Shown: positions 54,012-63,363 of the stretch, piece by piece
How the letters are laid out: the number at the start of each line of letters is the position of its first letter
Numbering within the stretch: the first letter of the stretch is position 1
Source of the DNA: Variovorax sp. dw_308
GTDB taxonomy: Bacteria; Pseudomonadota; Gammaproteobacteria; Burkholderiales; Burkholderiaceae_C
DNA length: 64,000 nt
Direction: 5' to 3'
Assembly (NCBI RefSeq): GCF_019207085.1
Contig: NZ_JAATOM010000004.1
Span: 248,001-312,000, forward strand
The notes under the pieces: model-generated
Told to the model about the DNA's origin: nothing
The model's input: only the letters and a program-made list of their open reading frames with translations
Database searches by the model: none
Made by a program: the position numbers and the translations under genes

Positions 54012-55918
54012 TTGCTGCCCTCCGGGAGTCCTGCCATTCGAAGTCCCTCGACCAGCCGCGCGCGTTGCGCGAGAAAGCCGGGGTCCGTCGACGGGTAGGT
54101 GAGAACCACGTAAGCGATGTTGCTCAGTGGCTGCAACTGGCGGTGCCTTGACATGTTGGCTGCGGCCGATGCCTTGCGCCCATGCAAGGCATCGATCGCC
54201 GCGAGCATGAGATAGGGTCGGCCGTTGTTGGGGAACTCGGCCGCCCAGTTGCGCAGGATCTCGTAGGCTTCGTCGTCATGCTGCTGTGCGAAGGCTGCGT
54301 CGGCCCGGCACTGGATGAGCCATTGCTTCGCCCGCGTCTGGTAGGCCTGGAGGCTGGACGCCCTGGCCATGTGTTCCTGCGCTTCGGCGAAGCGGCCTTG
54401 CCGCACCAGCGCGATGGCCATGCGCAGGTGGGCACCCGGGTCGTCGGGGCTGACCTCGAAGCTGCGTTGCCAGATCCAGAACGCCTCGTCGGGGCGCTGC
54501 CGCAGAGACAGCATCTCGGCCCACGCCGACAGGTTCTGGGAGTTGGCCGGACCGAGGTCCAGTGCCCGCTTGAGTACCTTTTCGGTGATATCGAGTTCGT
54601 CGCGCGGGGACTTGCTGAAGAAGTTATAGAAGCCCACGAGGTGCGTCACGCCAAGGCCGATCCAGGCGTCGACGGAGTTCGGGTCGACCCGCGCGGCGAA
54701 CTCGAAGCGCTCGCGCGCGCGTTCCAGGTCCTCGGCGGTGTTGCCGCGGTCGAGGTCGTGCCAGGCCAGCACGATGGCATCGACGGGATCCTTCTCATGG
54801 CCGGGCAGCCTGGCCCGCACGCCTTCGATCTCGTAGTAGCGCGCCGTCAGCGCGTTGGCGACGTCCCGCCCATAGGGGGAACGCACGGCTTCTTCATCGC
54901 TCTTGAACTCGGCTTCGTACAGGCGGTAGACGGCGCCAGTGGCGATTTCGGTCAGGTTGGCAGCCACCCGAACGGTGCTGCCATCGCGCACGACACGGCC
55001 GCCCAGCACGAACCGCACCGACTGCTCCCGGCCGATGCGCTCGAATTCCGGCGCAGCGGGATCCTGCTGCAGGGTGGCGCCGCGTTCGATGACCCGCACG
55101 CCCGCGCGCTCCAGTTGAGCGCCGATGGCGTCCGCCATGTCGTCAGCCAGCGTGGAGCCGGCAGTCTTGCCGCGCCGGTCGTTGAAGGCCAGCACGGCGA
55201 GCGCGCGCCGGTTGATGACCTCTTCGTCGATGTTCATCGGCGGAATGGCATGCCGCTGCCATTGCCACGTTGCAGTGGCGCCACCGATGGCGCAGGCCAC
55301 CACGATGCCGGTGACGATCCAGCGCCAGTGGCGTCGTGGAGCGCGCGGACGCGGCGAGGCCAGCGCTGCGGGTGCGCTGGACGCTGGCGCGGTGGCATGC
55401 ACCAGTCGAAATGCACCTACGGGCTTGGTGATGTTCTTCACCTGCTGCAGGCCGATATCCTCGAAGTTGGCGCGCGTCTGGTCGGACGAGAGTTCCTCGA
55501 CAGCGTGCGACACGACCAGCCCGCCCGGTTCTGCCAGCGCCTGCAGGCGCGACGCGATGTTGACGCCATCCCCGTAGACCGTGCCGTCGGGCTTCTCGAT
55601 CACGTCGCCGACGTGGATGCCGATGCGGAACTGCAACTGGAGTTGTGCAGGCGGGCTGCTCGATCGGGAAGCGAGTTCATCCTGGACTGCGACGGCAGCG
55701 CGGACTGCGCCCACCGCCGTGTCGAACACGGCCAGCACCGAATCGCCGGAGGTGTCCACGACGCGCCCGCCCATCAGCGCGACATGCGTGCGAAAGACCT
55801 GGCGGGCCTCGTCCAATGCGGTCAGCGTGCCCATCGCGTCGAGTGCCATCGACCGCGAATAGCCGGCCGCATCCGCGGCCAGGATGGCCAACAGTCGATG
55901 TCGGATGTCGGTCTGCAT
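54008..55918 (-). CDS. Class III nucleotidyl cyclase domain, TM segment and TPR-like C-terminal region
   Basis: The 636-residue protein has an N-terminal class III adenylate/guanylate cyclase domain (about 1-175) with metal ligands Asp16 (AADAAGYSRSM) and Asp59 (DTSGDSVLAVF), and YGDGVNIASRLQALAEPGG. The position that usually holds the adenine-specifying Lys (VKTxGD) is Asp55, as in a widespread branch of TPR-bearing cyclases. A membrane segment lies at about 195-215, then a TolB-like domain and tetratricopeptide repeats to the end. It overlaps the lipoprotein hydrolase by four bases and may sense the envelope. Confidence 0.82.
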   Translation of the reverse strand: MQTDIRHRLLAILAADAAGYSRSMALDAMGTLTALDEARQVFRTHVALMGGRVVDTSGDSVLAVFDTAVGAVRAAVAVQDELASRSSSPPAQLQLQFRIGIHVGDVIEKPDGTVYGDGVNIASRLQALAEPGGLVVSHAVEELSSDQTRANFEDIGLQQVKNITKPVGAFRLVHATAPASSAPAALASPRPRAPRRHWRWIVTGIVVACAIGGATATWQWQRHAIPPMNIDEEVINRRALAVLAFNDRRGKTAGSTLADDMADAIGAQLERAGVRVIERGATLQQDPAAPEFERIGREQSVRFVLGGRVVRDGSTVRVAANLTEIATGAVYRLYEAEFKSDEEAVRSPYGRDVANALTARYYEIEGVRARLPGHEKDPVDAIVLAWHDLDRGNTAEDLERARERFEFAARVDPNSVDAWIGLGVTHLVGFYNFFSKSPRDELDITEKVLKRALDLGPANSQNLSAWAEMLSLRQRPDEAFWIWQRSFEVSPDDPGAHLRMAIALVRQGRFAEAQEHMARASSLQAYQTRAKQWLIQCRADAAFAQQHDDEAYEILRNWAAEFPNNGRPYLMLAAIDALHGRKASAAANMSRHRQLQPLSNIAYVVLTYPSTDPGFLAQRARLVEGLRMAGLPEGSK

Positions 55919-56293
55919 GTCTGATCGCGGGCGGGCAAACTCCAGGGACTAGCGACGGCCATTGTCAACCGATGGACCGGAATTTGTGGCCTTTTCCTCC
56001 CCAGAACGTGGGAGGAAACCTGAAATCTGCGAGCGGATATGCGCGCCTCCCTCTTGGCCGCAAAACGCCGTCGAGGGATGGATTCCGCGAGAGGGTTTCA
56101 ATGTGGCAACAGAACGTCCGGACAGCAGGCGACTTGGCGCGAAATCTTTTGCCCTGACGCGGCGCGTCTGGTGCAATAGCGGCAACTCCCCAAGAGGAGG
56201 TTGACCCGAGGTCCGGGGGAGCGAAAGAAAAGAGGTGCGTCACGCTGAGCCCCTTGCGCCGGAGCGCTGTGTTTGACCATGGAGGAGATTGCG
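55919..56293. other. 375-base intergenic region between the cyclase and porin genes
   Basis: Divergent promoter region for the cyclase operon (minus) and the porin (plus). It contains GGGAGGAAACC and CCTCCC runs that may pair, but no hairpin with a T run and no promoter boxes that I can defend. The porin ribosome site GGAGGAG is at 56281-56287. Open frames here are unconvincing. Confidence 0.5.
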
Positions 56294-57568
56294 ATGAAAA
56301 AATCCCTGGTGTCCCTGGCCGCCCTGGCTGCTGCCGGAGTCGCTTCGGCTCAGTCGTCCCTGACCATGTTCGGTGTGGTCGACACGGCCGTCACCTACAT
56401 CCAGACGACGAGTTCGTTCGTTGGCATTCCCGGTACGCCCGGTCTCAACTTCGTTGGCGCGCCCGACCAGCATCAGAGCCAGTGGTCCATGACCAGCAGC
56501 GGCTACAACGCGAGCCGCCTCGGGTTCCGTGGGACGGAAGACCTCGGAGGTGGCGTCGCCATAGGCTTCTGGCTCGAAGCCGGCATGACAAATGACGATG
56601 GCGCTATCGGGCTTGCAGCCTTCAATCGTCGTTCGACCGTGAGCTTGTTGAGCAGCAGCTTCGGAGAGATCCGCCTCGGCCGCGACTACGTGCCCACGTT
56701 CTGGAACGACGATGTGTTCAGTCCGTTCAGCACCACTGGCGTTGGCGCCAGTCAGGTCTACGTGATGAACAACGGTCCCCGCACCGTCTCTTTCGGTGGC
56801 TTGAACCGCGGCCTGTTCGGCAACCCCAACGCCACTCGTGCGTCGAACAGCATCGGCTACTTCCTGCCGCCGGACCTCGGCGGTTTCTACGGCCAGGCGA
56901 TGTACGCGTTCAACGAGGCCGTCAAGTACGACCCCGGCAACACGACCCCTGCGGCGGCCAACACCCAACGCGCTGGCCGCTACGTCGGCGGCCGCTTCGG
57001 CTATGGCTACGGCCCGCTGGACGTGGCAGCCTCTTATGGCGAAAGCGTCACTGGCGACAACTACAACCAGGGCCTCACCACCAATGTAGTGACCACCAAC
57101 CTCGGCGCTTCATGGGACTTCGGCGTCGTCAAGCTCTTCGGTGAGATTTCTCGCACCCAGAACAAGAACGAGTACGTGTTCCCGCCGCCCGTCGGAACGG
57201 GCGACTACAAGGGCGACGGCTACCTGCTCGGCGCAACCATGCCGGTCGGCGTTGGCCTTATCCGCGTGGCCTACTCGCACGTCAAGCTGAACTTCACGTC
57301 GCCGCCGACGGGTACCACTGCGATCCTGGCCGCGACTGGTTCGGACCCAGCGGCTGGCAAGTTCGCGATCGGCTATGTGCACAACCTGTCGCTGCGCACG
57401 GCACTCTACGTGACGGGTGCCTATGTCAAGGAAAAGAACGGTGCTGCGTTCATCATTCCCGTCGGCAACTCTTTTCCTCTCTTCACCAACAACTACTTCA
57501 CCACGGGTTCCGGGTACAAGGCCGATCACGTGATGGGCTACGACTTCGGTATCCGCCACGCCTTCTGA
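56294..57568 (+). CDS. Gram-negative outer-membrane porin (Burkholderiales type)
   Basis: The 424-residue protein has a signal peptide (MKKSLVSLAALAAAGVASAQ) and then SSLTMFGVVDTAVTY, the porin_4 start. It has the typical RLGFRGTEDLGGGVAIGFWL segment, a long L3-type region and the terminal strand YDFGIRHAF ending in Phe, needed for BAM-dependent insertion. It forms a trimeric general or anion porin. The ATG at 56294 is chosen behind GGAGGAG; an upstream in-frame ATG would add seven residues and spoil the signal peptide. Confidence 0.95.
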   Translation: MKKSLVSLAALAAAGVASAQSSLTMFGVVDTAVTYIQTTSSFVGIPGTPGLNFVGAPDQHQSQWSMTSSGYNASRLGFRGTEDLGGGVAIGFWLEAGMTNDDGAIGLAAFNRRSTVSLLSSSFGEIRLGRDYVPTFWNDDVFSPFSTTGVGASQVYVMNNGPRTVSFGGLNRGLFGNPNATRASNSIGYFLPPDLGGFYGQAMYAFNEAVKYDPGNTTPAAANTQRAGRYVGGRFGYGYGPLDVAASYGESVTGDNYNQGLTTNVVTTNLGASWDFGVVKLFGEISRTQNKNEYVFPPPVGTGDYKGDGYLLGATMPVGVGLIRVAYSHVKLNFTSPPTGTTAILAATGSDPAAGKFAIGYVHNLSLRTALYVTGAYVKEKNGAAFIIPVGNSFPLFTNNYFTTGSGYKADHVMGYDFGIRHAF

Positions 57569-57574
57569 ACCTGC

Positions 57575-57590
57575 GCGGGCCAACGCCCGC
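57575..57590. terminator. Short GC hairpin between the convergent porin and M50 genes
   Basis: GCGGGC (57575-57580) pairs with GCCCGC (57585-57590) around a CAAC loop, 7 bases after the porin stop. There is no T run, so it may be a weak or Rho-assisted terminator. Confidence 0.35.
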
Positions 57591-57658
57591 TGAAATTCGA
57601 GCTGTATCTCGATGCGGAAGCTCCGATCCATCAACGCTCAGGTGGACGGCGCATCAAC

Positions 57659-58375
57659 TCAATGGATGGCGCCCAGCATGTCGTGGGTGTCGTGCGCCAT
57701 GATGGCCAGAAAGGTCAGCAGGCCGAGGTAGTAGAGGCCGTAGGTCAGGCGGGTCTCGGTGCTGACGCCGTAGTACTGCTGGTTGGCCGGGTCTTTCGGG
57801 TCGTACTTCCAGGCCTTCATCACCTGCGGCGCGGCCATCACGGCGATCAGGATCAGCATCGGACTCGGACGCCAGAAGAACATCGCGACCAGTACCGGCA
57901 CGCCGACCAGCCACACGCGCGGCGTGAGCACCGCGGTGATGCGTCCGCCATCGAAGGGTGACAGGGGGATCAGGTTGAACAGGTTCAGGAAGAAGCCTGC
58001 ATAGGCGAGGGCGAGCAGCAACTGGCTGCCCGTCTCGCGCGCCGCGAAGTAGCAGCCCAGCGCGGCCAGGCTGCCGAGCAGCGGGCCGGCAAAGCCGACC
58101 CATGCCTCGGTCTCGACATCGTGCGGCTGGTCCTTCAACTCGATCCATGCGCCGACGAACGGAATGAAGGTCGGCGCACTCACCTCGAGCCCGCGCTGGC
58201 GCGCCGCGAGGTAGTGGCCCATCTCGTGCACGAAGATCAGGCCGACGAAGCCCGCCGCATAGCGCCAGCCGAACACGAAGGCATAGGCGATGACAGACAC
58301 CAGCATCGAGCCGCCGGTGAGCAGCACCTTGCCGAGCTTGCCGGCCGACAGCAGCAGGAACAGCAGCTTCAGCAC
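57659..58375 (-). CDS. Site-2-protease-like M50 metalloprotease
   Basis: The 238-residue membrane protein has the zinc motif HEMGH (His50-Glu51-His54) in a membrane helix and NLIPLSPFDGGR with Asp142 in a later helix, so all three ligands are present. It has about five membrane segments. The likely start is GTG at 58375, eight bases after the DUF2167 stop and behind GGAAGG. By family knowledge it cleaves within membrane helices; the substrate is unknown. The DUF2167 protein just upstream could be one. Confidence 0.85.
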   Translation of the reverse strand: MLKLLFLLLSAGKLGKVLLTGGSMLVSVIAYAFVFGWRYAAGFVGLIFVHEMGHYLAARQRGLEVSAPTFIPFVGAWIELKDQPHDVETEAWVGFAGPLLGSLAALGCYFAARETGSQLLLALAYAGFFLNLFNLIPLSPFDGGRITAVLTPRVWLVGVPVLVAMFFWRPSPMLILIAVMAAPQVMKAWKYDPKDPANQQYYGVSTETRLTYGLYYLGLLTFLAIMAHDTHDMLGAIH

Positions 58376-58382
58376 GACTGGC

Positions 58383-59297
58383 TCAGCCTTCCTTCTTCCG
58401 GAACATCTTGGTGAAGCCCCAGAGCGCGGCGCCGCCGGCCACGAAGATGACCTTGGCGAACTTGGCCGCGAAGGCCGCGAGCACCGCCAGCAAGCCGAGC
58501 TTCTTGGCCGCCGCGCCGGCGACCAGCGCGGCCAGGCCGTAGGCCGCGACCTTGTCGGTCGAGCTGTTGAAGTCGGCGTATTTCTTGCCGTCGTCGTATT
58601 GCAGCGCGCCCAGCAACTTGTTCGCCTCCGGCTTGTGCTTTTCGATGTCGCGCGCGTCGGTGACAAGGTTGAGGCTGATGTAGCCCTCGCGGCCCAGCGC
58701 ATAGGTGTTGTAGTTCACACCCTGGTCCTGCGTGCTGCCACCCTTGTCGCGGGTCAGGGCAGACCACACCAGGCGGTGCGTGCCTGCGTCATATCTCGGC
58801 TCCTGCGCCCAGCCGACGACTTCCATCGGCGTGATGCCGCGCTTCACGCGGTCCTCGTTGCTTGCCTCGGTGCCTTCCTTGAGGCTCTTGAGCAGGTCGG
58901 CCGCGTTCCATTCCTTCGCGTCATCGTCCTTGATGTAGCCCTCCTTGACGAAGCGGACGCTGGCGAACCATCCGCTCTGCTCGGCGGGAAACACCAAGCC
59001 CTGGAAGCTGTCGTCGACGCGGTTGCCCATGCTGCGCATCAACTGCGCAGCGGCCGGCACCGGCACCCACACATAGCCCGCAGGCAGCTGGAGGTGCGCC
59101 TGGTTGCTCACGCCGATGTTGGCCGGGCCCAGTTGCCTGGACGCTTTGGCGGCGGCATAGGCAGCCTCTTGTTCAGCCTCGGGGCTGGTGTTCGCGGCAG
59201 GGGCGGCGGCAGAGGCGGTGGCAGGGGTGGCGGCATAGGCGATGCCCGCGCAGGTCAAAAGAAAACCCGCGGCGAGGCGGGTCGGGTGCAGACGCAT
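58383..59297 (-). CDS. DUF2167 membrane-anchored periplasmic protein
   Basis: The 304-residue protein has a signal peptide (MRLHPTRLAAGFLLTCAGIA, about 1-22), a DUF2167 domain (AEQSGWFASVRFVKEGYIKD; GWAQEPRYDAGTHRLVWSAL; NTYALGREGYISLNLV) and a C-terminal helix (VIFVAGGAALWGF) ending in a basic tail. The body would lie in the periplasm. It forms an operon with the M50 protease eight bases later. Function unknown. Confidence 0.85.
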   Translation of the reverse strand: MRLHPTRLAAGFLLTCAGIAYAATPATASAAAPAANTSPEAEQEAAYAAAKASRQLGPANIGVSNQAHLQLPAGYVWVPVPAAAQLMRSMGNRVDDSFQGLVFPAEQSGWFASVRFVKEGYIKDDDAKEWNAADLLKSLKEGTEASNEDRVKRGITPMEVVGWAQEPRYDAGTHRLVWSALTRDKGGSTQDQGVNYNTYALGREGYISLNLVTDARDIEKHKPEANKLLGALQYDDGKKYADFNSSTDKVAAYGLAALVAGAAAKKLGLLAVLAAFAAKFAKVIFVAGGAALWGFTKMFRKKEG

Positions 59298-59434
59298 GAT
59301 GTTCCCTCGGAGTGCTCGGTTGTTGTGTCAGCCACCGAGTCTAGGGGCCTGCGCCGCGGCTGGATCAGCCTTGGGAATACGTTGTCATTAGATCGTGAAT
59401 TAAGACCGCGAAGTCCGTCACACAATGGTAGACA

Positions 59435-59451
59435 GCTATCAAACTGATAGC
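59435..59451. repeat. Short perfect hairpin (7-base arms), similar to dispersed Comamonadaceae motifs
   Basis: GCTATCA (59435-59441) and TGATAGC (59445-59451) enclose AAC. It is followed by AAAA on the plus strand. Palindromes of this kind are common between genes of Comamonadaceae as I recall. It lies in the 164-base gap between the cupin gene and DUF2167, both on the minus strand. Confidence 0.45.
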
Positions 59452-59461
59452 AAAATAAGCG

Positions 59462-59884
59462 TCACTTCCACGGCGTCGACGGTGGCACCGCGGCTGCAGG
59501 CTCGACGTCGATGCTCTTGAAATCCGCAGGCGAGACGATCTCCAGGTATTCCATGTCCGGCGAGTAGTCGAACAGGAAATGCCGGATGCCGGGACGCTGG
59601 TGCACCACGTCGCCCGCCTCGACCAGGGTTTCCTTGTCCTCGTACATGAAGCGCGCCCAGCCCTTGATCATGATGACGATCTGGAAGTCCGCCTCGTGTC
59701 GGTGCCAACCGGTGCCGCCTTCCGGTGGCATGTTGGCCTTCACCAGGTGCGCGATGACCTGGCCGTTGGTGGCCTCGGCCACGCCGAGGTCGCGGTACAG
59801 GAAGAAGTCGCGCAAGCCGCCGGAGACGAATTGCGTGTCACCGGGCTTGACGTGCGAGAACTTGGTGGCGGTTCGGTCCAGCAT
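59462..59884 (-). CDS. Cupin-domain protein
   Basis: The 140-residue protein is a single small beta-barrel cupin. The first cupin motif is GTGWHRHEADFQIVIMIKG, with metal-binding His pair and Glu, and the second is GDVVHQRPGIRHFLF. The start ATG at 59884 is behind AGGAG. It could be a small metal-binding enzyme or a sensor domain; the substrate is unknown. It lies upstream of DUF2167 on the same strand. Confidence 0.8.
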   Translation of the reverse strand: MLDRTATKFSHVKPGDTQFVSGGLRDFFLYRDLGVAEATNGQVIAHLVKANMPPEGGTGWHRHEADFQIVIMIKGWARFMYEDKETLVEAGDVVHQRPGIRHFLFDYSPDMEYLEIVSPADFKSIDVEPAAAVPPSTPWK

Positions 59885-59966
59885 GGGGCACTCCTCTGGG
59901 AGATGGTTGATGCTGCGCCGCAGCATGCAAAAACCATTCCCGAGAGGACGCCCGAATCGAGGGCGC

Positions 59967-60278
59967 CTATGCCTGGCCGACGATCGAAAGAGGGCGGGCC
60001 TGGCGCTCGCGCGCCATGACGAAGCGCTCGCGCAACTGTCGCGCCAGCGCGGGTGCATTGCGCTGCACCAATGCCACACCGTAGCTGCCCAGCGGCTGTC
60101 CTTCGAGGCTGATCTGCACACTGGAGAAGTAGTGGCCCAACGCATCGCAAGCATCCCAGAGGCATCGTTCGAGCGATTCGAGCGTGGTCTCGGTGTGCAG
60201 GAACGAATCGGCGCTGGCGCTCAGGCTGTACGCATAGACCTGGGGACGAATGCAGCGGATCTGGAGATGGGGTTGCAT
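59967..60278 (-). CDS. Hypothetical protein, 103 aa
   Basis: The frame from ATG 60278 to TGA encodes a soluble 103-residue protein with alternating hydrophobic beta-like stretches (QIRCIRPQVYAYSLSASADS) and a C-terminal basic helix (ARQLRERFVMARERQARPLS). No family is recognised. A hairpin structure (60281-60331) lies directly upstream of its start. Codon use is normal. The frame could be real, but evidence is limited to length, codon bias and the structured leader. Confidence 0.5.
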   Translation of the reverse strand: MQPHLQIRCIRPQVYAYSLSASADSFLHTETTLESLERCLWDACDALGHYFSSVQISLEGQPLGSYGVALVQRNAPALARQLRERFVMARERQARPLSIVGQA

Positions 60279-60280
60279 GA

Positions 60281-60331
60281 ATGAATACCTTCGAGGACGG
60301 TCGTCATTCGACCGATATCAAAGGTATTCAT
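60281..60331. promoter_or_regulatory. Nested hairpin in the leader of the 103-aa gene
   Basis: ATGAATACCTT (60281-60291) pairs exactly with AAGGTATTCAT (60321-60331), and inside it GGTCG pairs with CGACC. The whole structure ends three bases before the start codon of the minus-strand gene at 60278, so it would sit in the 5' leader and could control its translation or bind a protein. Confidence 0.6.
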
Positions 60332-60394
60332 GGGGTGAATTCGTGTCCATACGCCGTATGGCCACGCACCTAGATCAAGCGTACTGGCGCCGTT

Positions 60395-60589
60395 CTATGC
60401 GGGCAGCAGGGCCCACGGCGACTCGCGGAACGCGAGTTCGTGCTGCTTCATGGCCTGGGCCAGCCGCGCAACTTCCGCCGCTGCGCCGGGCATCCGGCGC
60501 GCCAGGGCGTCGATCTGCCTGGCATAGGCATCCGTCAATTCCTGCCATTGACTGAAGGCAATGCCCATGTCGCTGGTAGCGCTCATCAT
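60395..60589 (-). CDS. Small hypothetical helical protein, 64 aa
   Basis: The frame from ATG 60589 encodes a 64-residue, mostly helical protein (SQWQELTDAYARQIDALARR), with heptad-like spacing that suggests a coiled coil. No family is recognised. The start could also be the next codon ATG. It is 116 bases upstream of the 103-aa gene on the same strand and may be transcribed with it. Confidence 0.45.
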   Translation of the reverse strand: MMSATSDMGIAFSQWQELTDAYARQIDALARRMPGAAAEVARLAQAMKQHELAFRESPWALLPA

Positions 60590-60971
60590 TTCGTAGCAAT
60601 CCGTTTCCGCCTTCGCGGCGTTAGCTGGCCGTCCATTTGCTGGTTCTGTCAGCCTCAGAGCCTCCCTGCGATACCTACTTTAAACAACTGATCCGTACGT
60701 TTTGAGTCGCTCGAGCCGGGCAACTTCGCTTCGATTGCCGGGGGCCCCGGGTGCTTTGTCTCAACGTCCTATGGTGGGATCCGCCATCTTTCAATGCCTC
60801 GATCGGCCGATTCGCCTACATCGCCATTGCACTAAAAGTAGTACGCGATGTTACTCTTTGTTAACTATTTGGTTTGCAATTGTGTTGCGCGAAAGCTGCA
60901 TCGGCGACTGCTCGCGGTCCGCCGCGCGGTCGAAGGAGGGCGCAGGGCGTTTGTTGGGATAATCCCGCGCC
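60590..60971. other. 382-base region upstream of aroC
   Basis: No gene that can be supported. It includes an AT-richer patch at about 60836-60890 (TTACTCTTTGTTAACTATTT) that is the likeliest place for the aroC promoter, but -35 and -10 boxes are not clear. The first part probably holds the promoter of the small minus-strand genes. Confidence 0.5.
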
Positions 60972-62090
60972 ATGAGCGGCAACACCTTCGGCACCCTTTT
61001 CGCAGTCACCAATTTCGGTGAATCCCATGGCCCTGCGATCGGATGCGTCATCGATGGCTGCCCGCCCGGCATGTCGCTCAGCGAGGCCGACATCCAGGGC
61101 GACCTGGACCGCCGCCGCCCCGGCACCAGCCGCCATGTCACGCAGCGCAACGAGCCCGATGCGGTGCAGATCCTCTCCGGCGTCTACGAAGGCAAGACCA
61201 CCGGCACGCCGATCGCATTGCTGATCCAGAACACCGACCAGCGCAGCAAGGACTACGGCAACATCGCCCAGCAGTTCCGCCCTGGCCACGCCGACTTCAC
61301 CTACTGGAAGAAGTACGGCATCCGCGACCCGCGCGGTGGCGGGCGTTCGTCGGCACGGCTCACGGCGCCGATGGTCGCGGCCGGCGCAGTCGCCAAGAAA
61401 TGGCTGGCCGAGAAATACGGCACCGTGTTTCGCGGGTGCATGGCGCAGATCGGCGACATCGTGATCCCGTTCGAGAGCTGGGAGCACGTGCCCAACAACC
61501 CCTTCTTCGCGCCCGTCGCCGATGTGTCGCAGCTCGAGGCCTACATGGACGCGTTACGCAAGGCCGGGGACTCCTGCGGCGCCCGCATCCGCGTGACGGC
61601 GTCGAACGTGCCGGTGGGCCTGGGCGAGCCGCTGTTCGACAAGATGGATGCCGATATCGCCTACGCCATGATGGGCATCAACGCGGTGAAGGGCGTCGAG
61701 ATCGGTGCCGGATTCGCGAGCGTGACGCAGCGCGGCACCGTGCACGGCGACTCGATCACGCCGGAAGGCTTCGACAGCAACAACGCGGGCGGCACGCTCG
61801 GCGGCATCAGCACCGGGCAGGACCTGGAAGTGAGCATCGCCATCAAGCCGACCAGCTCGATCATCAGCCCGCGCAAGTCCATCGACGTCAACAACCAGCC
61901 GGTCGAAGTCATCACGAAGGGCCGGCACGACCCGTGCGTCGGAATTCGCGCGACGCCGATTGCCGAGGCCATGCTGGCGCTGGTCGTGATGGAGCATGCG
62001 CTGCGCAATCGCGCGCAGAACGGCGACGTGGGCGCGAGCGACAGGCCCGCGACCAGGGAAGCGACCGCGCCGCAATCCTCGCTCCTGTAG
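60972..62090 (+). CDS. aroC: Chorismate synthase
   Basis: The 372-residue protein begins [20 protein letters not shown] and has all three chorismate synthase signatures ([55 protein letters not shown]). It converts EPSP to chorismate with reduced FMN. It is 6 bases ahead of an MFS gene in the same direction. Confidence 0.98.
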   Translation: MSGNTFGTLFAVTNFGESHGPAIGCVIDGCPPGMSLSEADIQGDLDRRRPGTSRHVTQRNEPDAVQILSGVYEGKTTGTPIALLIQNTDQRSKDYGNIAQQFRPGHADFTYWKKYGIRDPRGGGRSSARLTAPMVAAGAVAKKWLAEKYGTVFRGCMAQIGDIVIPFESWEHVPNNPFFAPVADVSQLEAYMDALRKAGDSCGARIRVTASNVPVGLGEPLFDKMDADIAYAMMGINAVKGVEIGAGFASVTQRGTVHGDSITPEGFDSNNAGGTLGGISTGQDLEVSIAIKPTSSIISPRKSIDVNNQPVEVITKGRHDPCVGIRATPIAEAMLALVVMEHALRNRAQNGDVGASDRPATREATAPQSSLL

Positions 62091-62096
62091 GCGGCG

Positions 62097-63287
62097 GTGA
62101 CGGCGCCGGGCGGCGCGAGCCGCGGCCAGTTGCTGGCGTTCGCGGCCTTGTCGGCCAGCTATTTCGCGCACATCGGCTTCTTCAACCCCTATCTGCCGCT
62201 GTGGTTGAAAGACCAGGGCCTGCCGATCTTCACGATCAGCCTGCTGGCGGCGGTGCAGTCGTTCACACGGGTGTTCGCGCCGTATGCATGGGGCGCGCTG
62301 TCGGACCACACGGGTGAACGGGTGCGGCTGCTGCGCATCAGCGCGGCGATCGCGCTGGCGGTGTCCTTCGGGCTCTGGTTCCAGGGCGGTGCATGGTGGA
62401 TCGCGCTGGTGCTGTTGCTGCTGTTCACGCACACCAGTTCGATGATGGGGCTCACCGAGGCGGCGATGGCGCACCTGGTGGCCGGCGATTGGGGGCGCTA
62501 CGGGCGCATCCGCCTGTGGGGCTCGGCCGGATTCCTGGTGACGGTGTTCATCGCGGGCGAATGGTTCGAGCGCTTCGGCATGCGGCACTTTCCGGCATGG
62601 GCGGGGGTGACGCTGGCGCTGGTGCTGCTGTCGGCCTGGCGCCTGCCGGACATGCGCGAGCCGCCGGCCGCCTCGCACGAGGCGCGCCCGCCGATCGGGC
62701 AGGTGTTGCGGCAGCCGGCAGTGCGCTGGTTCCTGGCCTCGCTGTGCCTGCATGTCATGGCGCACTTCGGGGTCTATGGCTTCCTGTCGCTGTACCTGGA
62801 TTCGCTGGGCTACAGCAAGGCCATGATCGGGCTCTTGTGGGCCATGTCGGTGGTGGGGGAGATCGCATGGTTCTTCTGCCAGGGGCGGTTCATTTCGCGC
62901 ATGCCGATGGCGCGCTGGCTGGTGGTCTGCGGCTTCGTGGGCGCGCTGCGCATGGCCATTACCGGTGCGGGCGGCCAGTGGCTGTGGGCTATCGCGCTGG
63001 CGCAGGTCCTGCATGCGCTGAGCTTTGCGGCGCACCACACCAGTTGCATCGCGATGGTCACGCACTTTTTCCCTGGCCGGCTGCGCGGGCGGGGGCAGGC
63101 GCTGTTCACCGTGGTGGGTTACGGCATCGGTGGCGTGGCGGGGGTGCTGCTGGGAGGCGCGATCGCGAGCCGGTTCGGCTTTGACGCGATGTTCGGCGCC
63201 GCGACCTTGCTGTGCGTGCTGGCCACCGGCTGCGCCTGGCAATTGGAGCGCATCGAGCGTCGGTCGGCGAGCCCTGCGCTTGCCTGA
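62097..63287 (+). CDS. MFS transporter (3-phenylpropionate-transporter-like family)
   Basis: The 396-residue protein has about 12 membrane helices and the MFS_1-like/HcaT-type pattern (SASYFAHIGFFNPYLPLWLK at helix 1, GALSDHTGERVRLLR after helix 2, RLWGSAGFLVTV in helix 5). It starts at GTG 62097, six bases after aroC. Members may carry aromatic acids or nucleosides; the substrate is unknown. Placing it after aroC may be a matter of genome organisation only. Confidence 0.83.
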   Translation: MTAPGGASRGQLLAFAALSASYFAHIGFFNPYLPLWLKDQGLPIFTISLLAAVQSFTRVFAPYAWGALSDHTGERVRLLRISAAIALAVSFGLWFQGGAWWIALVLLLLFTHTSSMMGLTEAAMAHLVAGDWGRYGRIRLWGSAGFLVTVFIAGEWFERFGMRHFPAWAGVTLALVLLSAWRLPDMREPPAASHEARPPIGQVLRQPAVRWFLASLCLHVMAHFGVYGFLSLYLDSLGYSKAMIGLLWAMSVVGEIAWFFCQGRFISRMPMARWLVVCGFVGALRMAITGAGGQWLWAIALAQVLHALSFAAHHTSCIAMVTHFFPGRLRGRGQALFTVVGYGIGGVAGVLLGGAIASRFGFDAMFGAATLLCVLATGCAWQLERIERRSASPALA

Positions 63288-63363
63288 CCGGCGTCGGGCT
63301 GCATTCACCCCGCTCGTGCGCGCTGCGACGCAGTCCATGACAATGGGCCGCCCGCCCCAAACC

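Noticed and set aside
55645-56157. 170-codon frame reaching into the gap before the porin
   Set aside because: It begins inside the cyclase gene on the other strand and has a mixed, low-information composition with no start signal.
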